A stretch of DNA of 64,000 nt, taken from contig NZ_VUJV01000001.1 in the NCBI RefSeq assembly GCF_008373755.1, positions 1,367,687-1,431,686 of the forward strand. Reading direction: 5' to 3'. Shown here piece by piece: positions 1 to 8,183 of the stretch (position 1 is the first letter of the stretch; the number at the start of each line of letters is the position of its first letter). The position numbers and the translations under genes are program-made. Source of the stretch: Nocardioides humilatus. Lineage in GTDB: Bacteria; Actinomycetota; Actinomycetes; Propionibacteriales; Nocardioidaceae. The notes below the pieces were generated by a model. That model was given only the letters and a program-made list of their open reading frames with translations, was not told where the DNA came from and did not search any database.

Positions 1-159
1 GGTGCCGGCGAGCAGCTGCTTCGACAGCGGCGGACGGTCGTAGGGCAGGTGCTCCTCCTCGGAGACCACCGTGACCGCACCGTCGTAGCCGGCATCGCGG
101 AGCGACTGGACGAAGCGGAAGCCGGCGAGTCCCCCGCCGACCACCACCACGTTCTGCAT
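1..159 (-). CDS. FAD-dependent ferredoxin reductase, N-terminal part (cut by window edge)
   Basis: Only the first 53 residues are inside the window. They begin MQNVVVVGGGLAGFRFVQ, a Rossmann FAD-binding GxGxxG-type fingerprint (VGGGLAG), and run through a PYDRPPLSK segment typical of rhodocoxin/putidaredoxin-reductase-type enzymes. The ATG at 159 lies just after the ferredoxin stop (165). The expected role is to pass electrons from NAD(P)H to the adjacent ferredoxin and on to the P450. The C-terminal part is not visible. Confidence 0.85.
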   Translation of the reverse strand, partial: MQNVVVVGGGLAGFRFVQSLRDAGYDGAVTVVSEEEHLPYDRPPLSKQLLAGT

Positions 160-164
160 GAACG

Positions 165-359
165 TCAGCCCTCGATCTTGATCGCTGCGACCGGGCACAT
201 CTTGGTCGCCTGGACGATCGCGGCGCGGTACTCCTCACCCGGCTCCGCGTTGAGGATCTGGACGACGTCGTCGTCCTCCCCGATGTCGAAGATGTCGGGC
301 GCTGCGACGACGCAGTCGCCGTGGACCTCGCAGAGGTCGGTGTCGACGGTGATCTTCAT
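165..359 (-). CDS. [3Fe-4S] ferredoxin, P450 partner
   Basis: A 64-residue ferredoxin starting MKITVDTDLC. It has three cluster cysteines (C10, C16 in CEVHGDC, and C55 followed by Pro), the pattern of the single [3Fe-4S] ferredoxins that serve actinobacterial P450s. A GAGGGAG ribosome-binding site precedes the ATG at 359. It sits between the CYP gene upstream and the ferredoxin reductase downstream on the same strand, so the three make a complete electron-transfer chain. The longer open frame that begins at 557 is rejected because it runs into the P450 gene. Confidence 0.93.
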   Translation of the reverse strand: MKITVDTDLCEVHGDCVVAAPDIFDIGEDDDVVQILNAEPGEEYRAAIVQATKMCPVAAIKIEG

Positions 360-397
360 GGTGGTGCTCCCTCGTTGTGCTTGCGTTGGGTGCCCGG

Positions 398-1648
398 TCA
401 CCGAGGGGTGACGGTGACGGGCAGCTCGTAGACGCCGCGGGAGTAGGCATCCCGGACGTAGCTGATCGGGCCGGCGGGCTCGATGCTGGACGTGCGCTGG
501 AAGAGCTCCTCGAAGAGGATCTTCATCTCCAGCGCGGCGACGTGCTGGCCGAGGCACTTGTGCGGGCCGCGGCCGAAGCTGACGTGCGGGTTCTCGATCC
601 GGTCCGGCTGGAACTCCTCGGGCCGGTCGAAGGCACGCTCGTCGAAGTTGCCGGCGGCGAACAGCATGGCGACGATGTCGCCTTCCTTGATCTGCTTGCC
701 GTGGAGCTCATGGTCGCGGGTCGCCGTACGCACCAGGTGCGTGAACGGCGAGGCGATCCGCACCATCTCCTGGATGACGGTCGGCGGCAGGTTGTCCTGG
801 TGCTCGCGCATCCAGGCCATCGCCTTCTCGTTGCGCATCAGCTCGTGCATGCCGTGCGACATCGCGGTGCGCGTGCTTTCGGCGGCGCCGCTGGCGAGCA
901 GCGCGACGTTGCCCATGATCTCCTCGGGGGACATCAGCGGTTCGCCACCCTCGCCCGAGGCGACCAGGCGCGTCATCACGTCGTCGCCGGGCTCGCGGCG
1001 CTTGAGCTCGGCCAGCTCCTCGGAGTAGACCATCAGGTTGCCGATGGCCTCCATGACCTCGTCGAACGACGCGGTGATGCGGGTGTCGAACGGCGCGGCG
1101 AACTTGTCGACCCAACCGAAGAACTTGACCCGGTCCTCCGGCGGCACGCCCAGGACGTCGCCCAGCGCCTCCATCGGCATGTTGTGCGCGATGGTGTGCA
1201 CGAAGTTGAACGTGCCCTTGTCGAGGGCGTCGTCGACGACGTCCTTCGCGTACTGGCGGAACTTGCCCTCCAGCTTGCGCACGAAGCCCGGCGTGAAGCC
1301 CTTCGCGAGGACCTGGCGCTGCGCGCGGTGCCGCTCGCCGTCGGTGGTCAGCATGGCCGGCATGCCGCCGTTCTTCGGGTCGATCGGGACGACCTGCCAG
1401 ATGTTGACGTAGCCACGGTCGGCCGCATACAGCTCGGTGTTGCGGTCGACCTCCCAGATGTCCTCGTTGCGGCTGACGACCCATGCCTTGTCGATGAGCA
1501 TCGGGTCGTCGAACTCCTGCTGGAAGCAGGGCTCCTCGTCCCGGAGGTAGCGGTACTGCTCCAGCGGGAGACCGAACGTCGCCGGGTCACCTTCGGCATA
1601 GGTGTCGTAGTCGAAGATCCGGAGCTCCGGAGCTGTGGTTGTCGTCAT
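398..1648 (-). CDS. Cytochrome P450
   Basis: A 416-residue soluble bacterial P450. The heme-binding loop FGRGPHKCLG puts the thiolate at C365. The I-helix segment SGAAESTR keeps the acid/Thr pair, and an EEI/ERHRAQR-type region is present. It probably hydroxylates a sterol, terpenoid or fatty-acyl substrate; the neighbouring SCP2 and mce genes suggest a lipid. It resembles the CYP125/CYP142-like group in general organisation, but I cannot assign the family. Its promoter region carries two overlapping copies of the palindrome shared across this region (1670-1712). Confidence 0.93.
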   Translation of the reverse strand: MTTTTAPELRIFDYDTYAEGDPATFGLPLEQYRYLRDEEPCFQQEFDDPMLIDKAWVVSRNEDIWEVDRNTELYAADRGYVNIWQVVPIDPKNGGMPAMLTTDGERHRAQRQVLAKGFTPGFVRKLEGKFRQYAKDVVDDALDKGTFNFVHTIAHNMPMEALGDVLGVPPEDRVKFFGWVDKFAAPFDTRITASFDEVMEAIGNLMVYSEELAELKRREPGDDVMTRLVASGEGGEPLMSPEEIMGNVALLASGAAESTRTAMSHGMHELMRNEKAMAWMREHQDNLPPTVIQEMVRIASPFTHLVRTATRDHELHGKQIKEGDIVAMLFAAGNFDERAFDRPEEFQPDRIENPHVSFGRGPHKCLGQHVAALEMKILFEELFQRTSSIEPAGPISYVRDAYSRGVYELPVTVTPR

Positions 1649-1669
1649 CAGCTGCTACCTCTACAGTAT

Positions 1670-1692
1670 TTCTTGGCCCGTGTGTCTCACAA
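1670..1692. promoter_or_regulatory. Putative operator, TWTTGA-N11-TCAAWA family (site 1)
   Basis: TTCTTG-N11-TCACAA, with the inner GTGTC half well conserved. It lies 22 bases upstream of the P450 start and matches the 23-bp palindrome found before most catabolic operons in this window. Confidence 0.55.
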
Positions 1693-1712
1693 AGATACTG
1701 GCTGTCTCAAAA
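1690..1712. promoter_or_regulatory. Putative operator, same family (site 2)
   Basis: CAAAGA-N11-TCAAAA. The right half (GTCTCAAAA) is perfect and the left half weak. It overlaps site 1 with a 20-base offset, so two dimers could bind on adjacent faces ahead of the P450 operon. Confidence 0.45.
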
Positions 1713-1751
1713 AGATGTCAACGGTTGCTGACACCTTCGACCCGGAGCGGA

Positions 1752-2159
1752 TCAGGCGTCGCGGCCGATCGAGACCAGGTGGCTGCGGTAGAGCTCGTAC
1801 GCCGGCTGCAGAGCCGGCACCAGGCCCATGAGCCGCGCCACGCCTCCGCTTACCTTCACCTTGCGGCGCGCCAGCGCGACCGGCAGGTTGAGCTGCCCCA
1901 TCCAGAACTTGTGGCCGTCCTCGGCCGACATCGTCAGGTCGACCTCCGCCGGCCGTCCCTCGGCGTCGGCACCGACGTAGAGCATCGGGGGGTCGACCGT
2001 CGCGTCCAGGAGGAAGACACCGTCGGGGTCCTCGTGGTTCACGCGGAAGGAGGTGTTGGCGGAGACGAACTTCCGCCCGACCACGGGGTCGGTGGTGAGG
2101 GACTGCATGAACGGGGTGAAGACGGCATACATGTCGTCAGATGAGGTGAAGGCGGTCAT
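1752..2159 (-). CDS. SCP2-like sterol/lipid-binding domain protein
   Basis: A 135-residue single-domain protein. The central part (DATVDPPMLYVGAD, then EVDLTMSAEDGHKFWMGQLN) and the tail RKVKVSGGVARLMGLVPAL fit the SCP2 sterol-carrier fold, in which a hydrophobic tunnel binds acyl-CoA or sterol. It lies between the Mce-associated genes and the P450 on the same strand, so it may hand lipid from the Mce importer to the oxidative enzymes. That role is inferred from position. Confidence 0.75.
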   Translation of the reverse strand: MTAFTSSDDMYAVFTPFMQSLTTDPVVGRKFVSANTSFRVNHEDPDGVFLLDATVDPPMLYVGADAEGRPAEVDLTMSAEDGHKFWMGQLNLPVALARRKVKVSGGVARLMGLVPALQPAYELYRSHLVSIGRDA

Positions 2160-2236
2160 CTCGGTTCCTTTCGGGGTGGTTCAGGAGCGCCGACGGCACA
2201 CGCGCCGGCGATGACTGGGGTTGGTCGTCGGGTCGG

Positions 2237-2785
2237 TCAGACGGGGTCGAGGGCGCTGATCAGCCAGTCGCCGTCGACGTTCTTCGCGGTCACGACGAGA
2301 CGGCTCCCCGTGATGCGCGGCTCGGCGAGCTCGCTGCTGCGCGTGGTCACGGTGACGAAGAGGAGCAGCTCGACCTCGTCGCCGTCGGCCGACACCACGC
2401 CACTCGCGGAGACGCTCGCCTCGGTCGTGACCTTGACCTTCTGGGCCGCCGGCGCGATCTCGTCGGTGACGAGAGCGGCGTAGTCATCGGCGAAGGAGCC
2501 GGTCAGCCACTTGCCCTCGTCGCCCGCCTCGTCGCCGATGGTGCGGTAGTCGTAGCTCAGCAGCTCCTCGACGTGTCCGACCACGGCCGCGCGGGCCTGG
2601 TCACCGGACTCGAGGTCGACGTCGTGACGACCGTTGACGACGAAGAGCGTCGCGGCCACAGCGGCGAGGACGAGCGGAGCCAGCCACCAGCGCCACCCGA
2701 AGGAGGCGGGACCGAGCTTGAGCGACGGCTCGAGGCGGGACACCTTCACAGTCGGCGCGGTCTTCTCCTCGGTTGCAGTGATCAT
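2237..2785 (-). CDS. Mce-associated membrane protein
   Basis: 182 residues beginning MITATEEKTA. One transmembrane segment lies near residues 33-50 (WWLAPLVLAAVAATLFVV), followed by an exported alpha/beta domain ending DWLISALDPV, the closing motif typical of Mce-associated (Mas) proteins. The ATG overlaps the upstream stop (ATGA), so it is the last member of a tightly coupled mce operon. Such proteins stabilise Mce complexes in mycobacteria. Confidence 0.85.
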   Translation of the reverse strand: MITATEEKTAPTVKVSRLEPSLKLGPASFGWRWWLAPLVLAAVAATLFVVNGRHDVDLESGDQARAAVVGHVEELLSYDYRTIGDEAGDEGKWLTGSFADDYAALVTDEIAPAAQKVKVTTEASVSASGVVSADGDEVELLLFVTVTTRSSELAEPRITGSRLVVTAKNVDGDWLISALDPV

Positions 2786-3279
2786 GCGACGAACTCCATT
2801 CCGGTGATGAGCCAGTCGTCGCCCTTGCGGTCGAGCTCGACGCGGACTCGGTAGTCCTTGGCGGTCGTCTTGTCGCTCTTGCCGTGCGCGACCTCGGCGG
2901 AGGTGGCGACGAGCACCACCGCGCTCTCGCCGTCGAACTGGTCGACGGCCACCGACTTCACCTCGCCCGTGGCGCGGATGTTGTCGTCGGCGACCACGTC
3001 GGCGAAGGTGTCGGCGAAGCCGTCGAACTGTCGCTTGAAGTCGCCGCTGAGCCGCTTGCCCATCGCCTCGAGCTTGTCGTCGATCGACTCCGAGTCCAGC
3101 GTGGTCAGATCGAGGACCTGGTCCCGGGCAACGGCGACCGCGGCGTCTCGCTGGGCGTCGTCCTCCCGGTCCTGATACATGACCAGCCCCTGCCACGCCA
3201 CGGCCGCCAGCGCGATCACGGTCAGGGCCACGAGCGCCAGACGCGGCGCGGGCTTCGGAAGTGTCACCTTGGTCTTCAT
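2782..3279 (-). CDS. Mce-associated membrane protein
   Basis: 165 residues with one N-terminal TM helix (about 13-34), a charged linker (YQDREDDAQRD) and a NTF2-like extracytoplasmic domain ending DDWLITGMEFVA. It overlaps mceF upstream by 4 bases and the next Mas gene downstream by 4 bases. It is paralogous to its downstream neighbour and to the pair at 33.5-34.6 kb. Confidence 0.85.
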   Translation of the reverse strand: MKTKVTLPKPAPRLALVALTVIALAAVAWQGLVMYQDREDDAQRDAAVAVARDQVLDLTTLDSESIDDKLEAMGKRLSGDFKRQFDGFADTFADVVADDNIRATGEVKSVAVDQFDGESAVVLVATSAEVAHGKSDKTTAKDYRVRVELDRKGDDWLITGMEFVA

Positions 3280-4613
3280 CGCTTCACCAGTCCTCGGACG
3301 AGTTCTTGCCAGGTCTCAGCGCCCGGCGCGGCACCAGCGAGGAGGAAGGAGGTGAGTCCCAGCTCCAGGCTGCCCGTCGGCGTCGTCGCGTCGTTGGATC
3401 CGTTCGCGCTCCGGTCGACGCTGTCCAGGGCGGAGGTGCGGTCGAAGTGCAGGCCGCACAGGGCCGCGTTGGCACCGGTGCCGCCGTTGGGGCACGGATG
3501 GTTTCGGGCACCGCGTGACGCGCGGATGTCGTCGGGCGACACCTTGCACCACGAGTCCCCCGGTGGCTCGGCGGCGGAGATGTCGTCCGGGTTGCGGATC
3601 TGCTGGGCCTGCTCGAAGCCGTCCGTGCAGGTCGGCGGGTCGAAGCCGAGCTTGAACCACAGGTTGGCCGGCGAGCGCTCCTTGTGCCGATCGGCCTCCG
3701 GGATCGCGGCCGTGAAGGCCGTCGTCAGCGCCGGGAGCACGATGAGGATGTGCTCGATGCCGTCGCGGTAGACCTTGAGCACCTCGCCGAGGTCGGCGAG
3801 CTCGGCGAGCATCCCGGGAGCGACCCCGGTCAGGTCCACGGCGAAGCCGCCGATCGCCTCCATGAACGGGGCTCCGGCCGCCATCAGGCCGCGCAGGTCG
3901 TCGTCGCTCTTCTCGAGCTGCCCGCTGAAGGAGCCGAGGCTCGACGCATAGGACCGGATCGACGGGTCGAGCTCGGCCTGGGTCGCGAGGACGGGAGCGG
4001 AGTCCTCGATCAGGCGGATGGTCTGCGGCAGGTTGTCGGTGGCCGCCTTGGTGAACACCGCACTCGCGTCGATGAACCGACCGAGGTCCTGGCCGGCGCC
4101 GTCGAAGGCAAGCTGGAGCTCGCTCACGACGCTGCGCAGGTCCTTCTGCGGGATCGAGGAGAGGAGCTGGTCGACGGAGGTGAGCAGCGAGTTGGTCGTC
4201 GTGGGGAGCACGGTCCGCTCCACCGGGACGGTGGCGCCGTCCTCGAGGTGGTCCGACGCCGGGTCAGCGGGCGGCACGAAGTTGACGTACTGCTCGCCGA
4301 TGACCGAGGCGCTGCGCACCTCGACGGTCGAGTTGTCCGGCAGCTCGGTCCCGTTGTCGACCTGGAGCTCGGCGACCACCGACCCGTCGTCCTGCAGTAC
4401 GACGTCGGTGACCTTCCCGACCTCCACGCCCCGGTAGGTGACCATCGCCTGCGGGTAGAGGCCGCCGGCGTTGCTCAGCTCGACGGAGACGTCGTAGCGG
4501 CCGATGCCCATCTGCTGCGGCAGCCGCACGTAGGCGAGTGCCATCACCAGCAGGGTGACCGCGGTGATCCCGACGAAGACGAAGAGCTTCGTCCTGGTGA
4601 CCTTGGACAACAT
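3276..4613 (-). CDS. mceF: MceF-type substrate-binding protein (first mce operon)
   Basis: 445 residues. An N-terminal membrane anchor (FVFVGITAVTLLVMALAYV) precedes a MlaD/MCE domain at about 35-120 (GLYPQAMVTYRGVEVGKV is the typical start), then a long helical region and a Pro/Gly-poor tail. MceF proteins form part of a heterohexameric periplasmic tunnel that carries lipids to the YrbE permease. The start overlaps the mceE stop as TGATG. The tail, from about 300 on, contains several cysteines (CTDGF, WCKVS, PCPNGG) that could pair. Confidence 0.92.
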   Translation of the reverse strand: MLSKVTRTKLFVFVGITAVTLLVMALAYVRLPQQMGIGRYDVSVELSNAGGLYPQAMVTYRGVEVGKVTDVVLQDDGSVVAELQVDNGTELPDNSTVEVRSASVIGEQYVNFVPPADPASDHLEDGATVPVERTVLPTTTNSLLTSVDQLLSSIPQKDLRSVVSELQLAFDGAGQDLGRFIDASAVFTKAATDNLPQTIRLIEDSAPVLATQAELDPSIRSYASSLGSFSGQLEKSDDDLRGLMAAGAPFMEAIGGFAVDLTGVAPGMLAELADLGEVLKVYRDGIEHILIVLPALTTAFTAAIPEADRHKERSPANLWFKLGFDPPTCTDGFEQAQQIRNPDDISAAEPPGDSWCKVSPDDIRASRGARNHPCPNGGTGANAALCGLHFDRTSALDSVDRSANGSNDATTPTGSLELGLTSFLLAGAAPGAETWQELVRGLVKR

Positions 4614-5890
4614 CAGTTGCCTCCCAACAGCGAGTCGAGCGTGTTGCCGAGCAGACCGTCGCCACCGCCGGACGACCCACCGTGCCGCGGTCCGCGGCCG
4701 CCGCGGTTCCCACCGTTCCCACCGTTCCCGCCGTTCCCGCCCAGGAGCTCTCCCACCCCGTTGAGGAGGTCGTCGAGGGTGTCGGTCGAGAGCGGGTCGG
4801 TGGCATCGACGGCCGGGCCGGTCGGCGTGCCCCCGAGGATCGCGGGGAACAGTCCGTCGAGCGGGGTTCCGCCGAGCCAGTGCTCGGTGAGGTGCCCGGC
4901 GCTGACCTCGATCTCGGAGACGAGGTTCATGTAGTCGCCGAAGATGATGTTGTCGGAGCCGCGGACGTTGAACGGGTAGGTGAGCGCGTCGAAGCTGTCG
5001 GCCAGCGTGTCGCCGTGGTCGGCGAGCTGCGCGGTGATGTGCGTGAGGTTGTCCAGGTTCTCCTGGAAGTCCCGCTCGGTCCCACTGACGACGCGATGGG
5101 CGATCTTGCCGAAGTCGCCGACGGCGCGCAGCGTCCGGACCAGCTGGGTCCGCTCCTCGCTGATCGTGCGGAAGCCCCGGGGCAGCTCTTTGAGGAGCCG
5201 CGCGACCTTGTCCTTGTCGACCACGACGGCCTGCGACAGCCGGTCGAGCTGTCCCAGGGTCGCGGTGATGTTGTCGCGCTGACGGTCCAGCCGTTCGGTG
5301 AACCGGCTGACCGTGGTCATGAACGACTTGATCTCCTCGCTACGCCCGCCGAAGGCGGCGTTGAGCTCGTGGGAGATGGTCTGCAGCTGCGGAAGCCCAC
5401 CGCCGTTGAGCAGCATCGACGCGGCCGTCAGGACCTCTTCAGTCTCGGGGTAGCGGCCGGTCCGCTCGAGGCCGATCTCGTCGCCGTCGGCGAGGAGGTC
5501 GGTCACGGCGCCGACGGTCCGGGCCTCCGGGTCCTTGAGCTCGAGGTATTCAGCGCCCAAGAGGCTCTTCTGCGCCACGGTGGCGGTGACGTCGGCCGGC
5601 ACGTGGACGTCGCCCTCGATGCCGACGGTCAGGGTCGCGACCCAGTCCTTCAGCTCGATCTTGCGGACCGAGCCGATCGTGACCTCGTCGTACTTGACCT
5701 CGGAGTTGGGGACCAGGTTGGCCGCGTTGTCCAGCTGGACGGTGATCTCGATGCTGTCGTCACCACCGCCCTTCGTGAAGGGCAGCGTGATCCCGTTGAG
5801 ACCGGTCCAGCTGCAGCCTGACAGGGTCAGGGCGAGGACGACACCGAGCAGCGCAGCGCGCGCGGCGGCAAGCATCTTGGGACTCTTCAT
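4613..5890 (-). CDS. mceE: MceE-type lipoprotein (first mce operon)
   Basis: 425 residues with a lipoprotein signal peptide (lipobox LSGC, Cys26), an MCE domain (about 45-130) and a helical hairpin region. The C-terminus is a glycine/asparagine-rich low-complexity tail encoded by a 9-base tandem repeat. MceE is usually the lipidated subunit of the Mce hexamer. The start ATG at 5890 was chosen because it directly precedes the signal peptide; the open frame continues upstream into mceD. Two bases separate it from the mceD stop. Confidence 0.92.
   Translation of the reverse strand: MKSPKMLAAARAALLGVVLALTLSGCSWTGLNGITLPFTKGGGDDSIEITVQLDNAANLVPNSEVKYDEVTIGSVRKIELKDWVATLTVGIEGDVHVPADVTATVAQKSLLGAEYLELKDPEARTVGAVTDLLADGDEIGLERTGRYPETEEVLTAASMLLNGGGLPQLQTISHELNAAFGGRSEEIKSFMTTVSRFTERLDRQRDNITATLGQLDRLSQAVVVDKDKVARLLKELPRGFRTISEERTQLVRTLRAVGDFGKIAHRVVSGTERDFQENLDNLTHITAQLADHGDTLADSFDALTYPFNVRGSDNIIFGDYMNLVSEIEVSAGHLTEHWLGGTPLDGLFPAILGGTPTGPAVDATDPLSTDTLDDLLNGVGELLGGNGGNGGNGGNRGGRGPRHGGSSGGGDGLLGNTLDSLLGGN
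4706..4742. repeat. 9-base tandem repeat in mceE
   Basis: About four units of a 9-base sequence (ttcccaccg/ttcccgccg on the plus strand) encode a GGN-GGN-GGN run in the MceE tail. It is likely prone to length variation by slippage. Confidence 0.8.
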
Positions 5891-5892
5891 GG

Positions 5893-7110
5893 TCAGTGCC
5901 CTCCCAGGAGCTGGTCGAGCTGGCCGAGCAGGTCCGCGTGGTCGGTGGACGAGGTGGTCGACCGATCGTCGATCTGGTCCTCGCCGGGGTCGATGGTCCC
6001 GATGTCGCCCGCGCCGTTGTTGGTGACCCCGCCGATGCCGATCGGCGGGGCGTTCATCGCGAAGTACTGGAAGAGCGGCGTGAGCACCTGCTGGCAAGAG
6101 GACCGGTCGCCGCCGGCGGCCAACAAGGCTCCGCAGATGATCTGCGCCGGCGCCTGGAGGTTGTTGACCGCGAGCTCGCCGGTCACCAGCGTCCCGTTGT
6201 CACCGCGGGGGTCGAGGATCTGGTAGAAGTTCGAGACGCCGGTCGGGGCGACCTGGAGGATGTCGGCGATCTTCTGCCTGTTGTCCGCGAGGACCGAGGT
6301 CGTGACCCGCAGCTCGCGCAGCGTGTCGACCGTGAGGTCCTTGTTGTCGTTGACGAAGTCCTTCACCTCGACGAAGGCCTGGCGCAGTCCGTGCAACGCG
6401 CCCTCGAGGGCGAACCGGTCGCTGTCGAGGATGGCGGACACCTCGGCGAGCCGCTGGTTGAACAGGCGCACCTGGGCGTCGCTGCCCTTGATCGCGGTAA
6501 CGAAGACCTGGAGGTTCCGCACGGTCGCGAAGAGGTCCCCGCTGTTGTCGGCCAGGGTGCTCATCGCCTCGGAGACGTCGGTGATCGTCGTGTTCAGGCT
6601 CTGCCCGGTCCCGTCGAGGAAGTCGGCCGAGCTCGAGATCAGCTCACTGGTCGCGCCGCCCTTGTTGGCGCCGCGCGGGCCGAGCGCCGTGGACAGCTCG
6701 ACGAGCTGGTCCTTGACGTCGTCCCACTCGACCGGGATCGCGGTCCGCGACATCGGGATGGTGGCGCCGTCCTCGAGGGGCGGGCCGTCCGAGCCGATCG
6801 GCCCCAGGACGACCGCACGCACCGACACCAACGAGGGCGCCACGACCGCGGCCCGCACGTCCGCCGGGACGGGGTGGTCGGAGTCGATCTCGAGGACGAC
6901 CTTGACCCGGTCGGCCTCGGGGTCGACCGACACGACCGAGCCGATCGGCACACCGAGCGCCGTCACGTCGTCGCCGACGTAGATGCCCTTGAACTGGGCG
7001 AAGTAGGCCGTCACCCGGAGGGTGCCGTCGCCCGTGAAGGCGAACGCACCGCAGGCCAGCACCACGGCGAGGGCGAGGCCGATCTTGACCATCTTGTTGT
7101 GCTCACGCAT
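5893..7110 (-). CDS. mceD: MceD-type substrate-binding protein (first mce operon)
   Basis: 405 residues. A TM anchor lies near residues 8-25, followed by an MCE domain (FKGIYVGDDVTALGVPIG) and the long alpha-helical region. The segment ALGPRGANKGGA is a recurrent MceD signature and is also seen in the second operon (LGPKGANRNGA). The Cys pair in IICGALLAAGG and SSCQQ is shared with MceD proteins. It starts with ATG at 7110, overlapping the mceC stop. Confidence 0.92.
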   Translation of the reverse strand: MREHNKMVKIGLALAVVLACGAFAFTGDGTLRVTAYFAQFKGIYVGDDVTALGVPIGSVVSVDPEADRVKVVLEIDSDHPVPADVRAAVVAPSLVSVRAVVLGPIGSDGPPLEDGATIPMSRTAIPVEWDDVKDQLVELSTALGPRGANKGGATSELISSSADFLDGTGQSLNTTITDVSEAMSTLADNSGDLFATVRNLQVFVTAIKGSDAQVRLFNQRLAEVSAILDSDRFALEGALHGLRQAFVEVKDFVNDNKDLTVDTLRELRVTTSVLADNRQKIADILQVAPTGVSNFYQILDPRGDNGTLVTGELAVNNLQAPAQIICGALLAAGGDRSSCQQVLTPLFQYFAMNAPPIGIGGVTNNGAGDIGTIDPGEDQIDDRSTTSSTDHADLLGQLDQLLGGH

Positions 7111-8183
7111 CAGAACGAGCCCTCTCCCGTCAGGAGTCCGGCAATGCCGCCCGTGCCGAGGTCCTCGGGCGAGCCGAGGTTGGCGACGTAGGCCTGGAAG
7201 AACGGACCACCCGCGACCGACTCGCCGAGCGAGCGGATGTAGCCCCCGGTGGTCTTGAGAGCGACCGCGAGGGTGTCGCGGTAGTCGGCGAGCAGCTCAG
7301 CGGACTGCTTGAGCTCGGTGAGCGCCGGCTTGAGCGACAGCTTGTTGTCCCGAGCCAGGCCGACGAGCTGAGCGGTCGCGCGCTGGACGTTGCGAAGCAG
7401 GTCTCCGAGGATCTCGCGCCGCTGGGTGAGCTCGTCGAAGAGCAGGCTGCCGTCGCTCATGATCTGGGTGATGTCCTTGTTGCGGTCGGCGAGGAGCCCG
7501 GAGATGTTGCTCGCCTTCTGGAGCAGCCGGGCCAGCTCGTCATCGCGGCTGCTGAGCGTGTTGGAGAGCTTGCCGACACCCTTGAGCGCACCCCGGAACT
7601 CCTCCGGGGTCTGCTCGAGCACGGCGCTGACCGAGGCGAACGACTCCGCGAGGCGGTCCTCGTCGATCTCCGCCGTCGAGGTGGTGAGCTCGCCCAACTC
7701 CTCGTTGACGGCGAAGCCGGCGTCGGTCCGTTCCAAGGGGATGTGGCTCTCATCCCCGTCGCCCTTGGGCTCGAGGGCGAGGAACTTGCTGCCCAGGGCG
7801 TTGTCGCTCTTGACGATCGCGCGGGTCTCGTCGCCGAGATCGATGTCCTCGAGACCGAAGCTGACCTCGACGTGATCGTCCATGAGCTCGACGTCGTTGA
7901 CCTTGCCGACCTTGATGCCCGCGACCCGGACGTCGTCGCCAGAGCGCAGTCCTCCGGCTTCTGCCAGGTCGGCGGTGTAGGTCGAGCTGTTGACCAGCTC
8001 GAGCAACTTGCCGATGTTGAGCGCGCCGGCCAGCAGGAGCCCGGTGAGGATCAGGCCGACGAGCCCGATCTTCCCGAGGTCCATCTCGCTGAAGGACCGC
8101 CGCTTGCTCACCGGGCGCTTGCCCTTCTTACCCAGCTTCACGGTCGTCTTCTGGGCCACCTTCGTGGCCTTCAGCTTCGTCAT
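7110..8183 (-). CDS. mceC: MceC-type substrate-binding protein (first mce operon)
   Basis: 357 residues from MTKLKATK; the ATG at 8183 forms a TGATG overlap with the mceB stop. A strongly basic N-terminus (about 35 residues, KLGKKGKRPVSKRR) precedes the TM helix at about 40-57 and the MCE domain (GLRSGDDVRVAGIKVG). The basic cytoplasmic tail is longer than usual for MceC and may be an interaction arm. A helical hairpin domain follows, ending in a short C-terminus. Confidence 0.92.
   Translation of the reverse strand: MTKLKATKVAQKTTVKLGKKGKRPVSKRRSFSEMDLGKIGLVGLILTGLLLAGALNIGKLLELVNSSTYTADLAEAGGLRSGDDVRVAGIKVGKVNDVELMDDHVEVSFGLEDIDLGDETRAIVKSDNALGSKFLALEPKGDGDESHIPLERTDAGFAVNEELGELTTSTAEIDEDRLAESFASVSAVLEQTPEEFRGALKGVGKLSNTLSSRDDELARLLQKASNISGLLADRNKDITQIMSDGSLLFDELTQRREILGDLLRNVQRATAQLVGLARDNKLSLKPALTELKQSAELLADYRDTLAVALKTTGGYIRSLGESVAGGPFFQAYVANLGSPEDLGTGGIAGLLTGEGSF

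Noticed and set aside
377-1831. 484-residue plus-strand open frame over the P450
   Set aside because: It is fully antisense to the P450 gene and shows only Arg/Ala/Gly/Val-rich shadow composition from high GC.
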